Shown one piece after another: positions 62,487 through 64,000 of a DNA stretch of 64,000 nt. Numbering within the stretch: the first letter of the stretch is position 1; each line of letters begins with the position of its first letter. Origin of the DNA: Polyangiaceae bacterium (lineage in GTDB: Bacteria; Myxococcota_A; Polyangia; Polyangiales; Polyangiaceae); contig JANXOF010000037.1 of assembly GCA_025353725.1 (NCBI GenBank), forward strand, positions 248,001 to 312,000, given 5' to 3'. Under the pieces are notes generated by a model. That model saw only the letters and a list, made by a program, of their open reading frames with translations. It did not search any database and had not been told where the DNA came from. The position numbers were made by a program, and so were the translations under genes.

Positions 62487-64000
62487 GCGTCCCAAGCGGT
62501 TTGGAAGCGACGGATGCGAAGGCTGCGCGCCTGACGTTCGGCCTTATTGGAGGAGCGGTGCTGCTGCTCAGCGCTACAGGTGGCCTCCTCGTCGGCGTCG
62601 TCGCGCTGCTTGCGTTGCTTGGCACTCCCCTTTTCGCGGTGATGGGAGGTGTTTCCGAGCTCGCTTGGCTGACGGACGCGGACCCGAGCCAGCAATTCTT
62701 AAGGCGACTCGCGCCCGAGGTTTTTGGTTCGCGCTTCGCGGGATCGCCGATCCTCACGACGATTCCACTCTTCACGTTTGTTGGCTACACGATGGCCGAG
62801 TCCAAAACGCCCGAGCGGCTCGTTCGCGCCGCGAACTCTTGGGTCGGTTGGCTACCCGGCGGTCTTGCGATCGTTTGCGTCCTCGCGAGCGCTGTTTTTA
62901 CGCTTTTCACCGGCGGAAGCGGCGTCACCATTATTGCCGTCGGCGGACTACTTTTGCCAGCCTTGAAGCAAAAGGGCTATTCCGACAACTTCGCGCTCGG
63001 GCTGGTCACGACGGGCGGGTCGCTAGGGTTGCTCCTGCCGTACGCGCTGCCGCTCCTTGTTTACGCGATGGTGACAGGACTCGACTTTCAGCTCGTTAAC
63101 AAAGCCGTGCTCGCGCCCGGAGGCCTCGTTCTCGCGCTTTTTGTCGGGTACGCCGGGTACATCGGCGTGAAGGAAAAAATTCCGCGTCAGCCCTTTGCCT
63201 TGAAAGAGGCGGCGCTTGCGACCTGGGCCTTTAAATGGGAGCTCGGGGTCTTCGTGTTGCTCGTTCTTGGCATTAAGACGAACATGACGGACATCGATGA
63301 AGCTGCGGCGCTTGTTGCTCTCTACACGCTCGGCATCGAGTGCTTTGTCTACAAGGACCTTTCGTTCAAGAAGGATCTCGTGCGCGTGGCGAAAGGGGCG
63401 ATGGCTCTCGCGGGCGCGGTCATTCTTATTCTTGCGATGGCTAACGCGCTTACGTACTACATCGTAGACAAGCATATTCCAGAGCGTCTCATCGAGGCGA
63501 TGCTCAAGCTGGGACTCGACAAGACCTGGCAGTTCTTGATTGTCATGAACGTTTTCTTGCTCGTCTTGGGCATGGTGATGGATGGATTTAGCGCGATCCT
63601 CGTCGCTATTCCACTCGTGCTTCCCTTTGCGGCACACTTTGGACTCGGACCCTTCCACGTCGCAATTATGTTCGTGTTGAACCTCGAACTCGCGTTCTCG
63701 TGTCCGCCTCTCGGGCTCAATCTTTTCATTTCGAGCTTTCGGTTCAACCGACCCGTTGTGAGCCTTTATCGCCTTGTGCTGCCATTTATTGGCTTGCTTG
63801 CGATAGCGTTGCTCGTCGTGACGTACGTCCCAAGGATTTCGAATGTCCTTGTTCTTGGTGACATCGCAGAATGGCGTGCCAAAGCCGGGAGGGATGGGCG
63901 CACGCCGCGAGAGGCATGGAGACTCGAGTGCGTGCAGCACGATAATTCGAATCCGTTGCCCTGCTCCGCATCGGACAAGGCGGCCTATCCTCAAGGCCGA
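62483..64000 (+). CDS. TRAP transporter large permease DctM (partial, runs off the end)
   Basis: This frame starts with GTG at 62483 and is open for 506 codons to the last base, so the C-terminus is missing. It shows many hydrophobic helices and family motifs such as FTGGSGVTIIAVGGLLLPAL, KQKGYSDNFALGLVTTGGSL and LNLELAFSCPPLGLNLFISS. DctM forms the sodium-coupled transport channel together with DctQ. The start overlaps the dctQ stop by four bases. Confidence 0.88.
   Translation, partial: MSVPSGLEATDAKAARLTFGLIGGAVLLLSATGGLLVGVVALLALLGTPLFAVMGGVSELAWLTDADPSQQFLRRLAPEVFGSRFAGSPILTTIPLFTFVGYTMAESKTPERLVRAANSWVGWLPGGLAIVCVLASAVFTLFTGGSGVTIIAVGGLLLPALKQKGYSDNFALGLVTTGGSLGLLLPYALPLLVYAMVTGLDFQLVNKAVLAPGGLVLALFVGYAGYIGVKEKIPRQPFALKEAALATWAFKWELGVFVLLVLGIKTNMTDIDEAAALVALYTLGIECFVYKDLSFKKDLVRVAKGAMALAGAVILILAMANALTYYIVDKHIPERLIEAMLKLGLDKTWQFLIVMNVFLLVLGMVMDGFSAILVAIPLVLPFAAHFGLGPFHVAIMFVLNLELAFSCPPLGLNLFISSFRFNRPVVSLYRLVLPFIGLLAIALLVVTYVPRISNVLVLGDIAEWRAKAGRDGRTPREAWRLECVQHDNSNPLPCSASDKAAYPQGR

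Overview
The window most likely comes from a Gram-negative myxobacterium of the phylum Myxococcota, probably Polyangiales-like. The evidence is high-GC coding sequence, many lipoproteins, two secreted proteins with MYXO-CTERM-like tails (Cys, membrane helix, Arg cluster), a DUF2760-Hsp70-Hsp70 block, an LpxC-like protein and a TonB receptor. The species cannot be named from sequence alone. I saw no tRNA, rRNA, CRISPR array, transposase or integrase.

Layout. 1-10.64 kb: the spc and alpha ribosomal operons on the plus strand (rplN end, rplX, rplE, rpsN, rpsH, rplF, rplR, rpsE, rpmD, rplO, secY, adk, infA, rpmJ, rpsM, rpsK, rpsD, rpoA, rplQ). They are tightly packed except for an unexplained 1.08-kb spacer between rpsK and rpsD, and they end at a clear intrinsic terminator after rplQ. 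11.2-16.5 kb: a DUF2760 gene and two Hsp70-family genes. 16.4-23.2 kb, minus strand: a seven-gene operon that reads as molybdenum handling. It encodes a fused ECF-type T/S membrane protein, two molybdenum-storage-protein subunits, ModA, ModB, ModC, and an unusual zinc-ribbon SDR protein.

23.3-30.1 kb: c-type cytochrome lipoproteins, a MYXO-CTERM protein, a large lipoprotein and a MauG/CcpA-type di-haem peroxidase. A remnant of a second cytochrome copy lies beside the first. 30.4-36.1 kb: an LpxC-like deacetylase, a TonB-dependent receptor, a Cys-rich lipoprotein, an orphan NMT1-like binding protein with a C-terminal anchor, and a cytochrome lipoprotein carrying 42 consecutive glycines. 36.3-38.8 kb: pyrG and an SDR gene. 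39.0-44.2 kb: an unknown C2H2-like protein, a FIST-domain protein, the tyrosine-catabolism pair hpd-hmgA and a small secreted protein.

44.2-53.2 kb: a peptide-binding lipoprotein head-to-head with a PBP4-type DD-carboxypeptidase, a TerB-like protein, signal peptidase I, a DUF2007 protein, a sigma-70 factor, an ABC exporter, and a lipid-kinase-like gene that overlaps the exporter antisense. 53.3-57.4 kb: a secreted M36 metalloprotease. 57.5-64 kb: a HEAT-repeat protein, then a TRAP transporter of the TatT type (TatT, DctP, enlarged DctQ, DctM), with DctM running off the window end.

The most interesting unit is the molybdenum operon, which joins high-affinity uptake, storage, an ECF-like fusion and a variant SDR. 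Next are the structured, strongly T-skewed spacer inside the alpha operon and the cytochrome/peroxidase locus.
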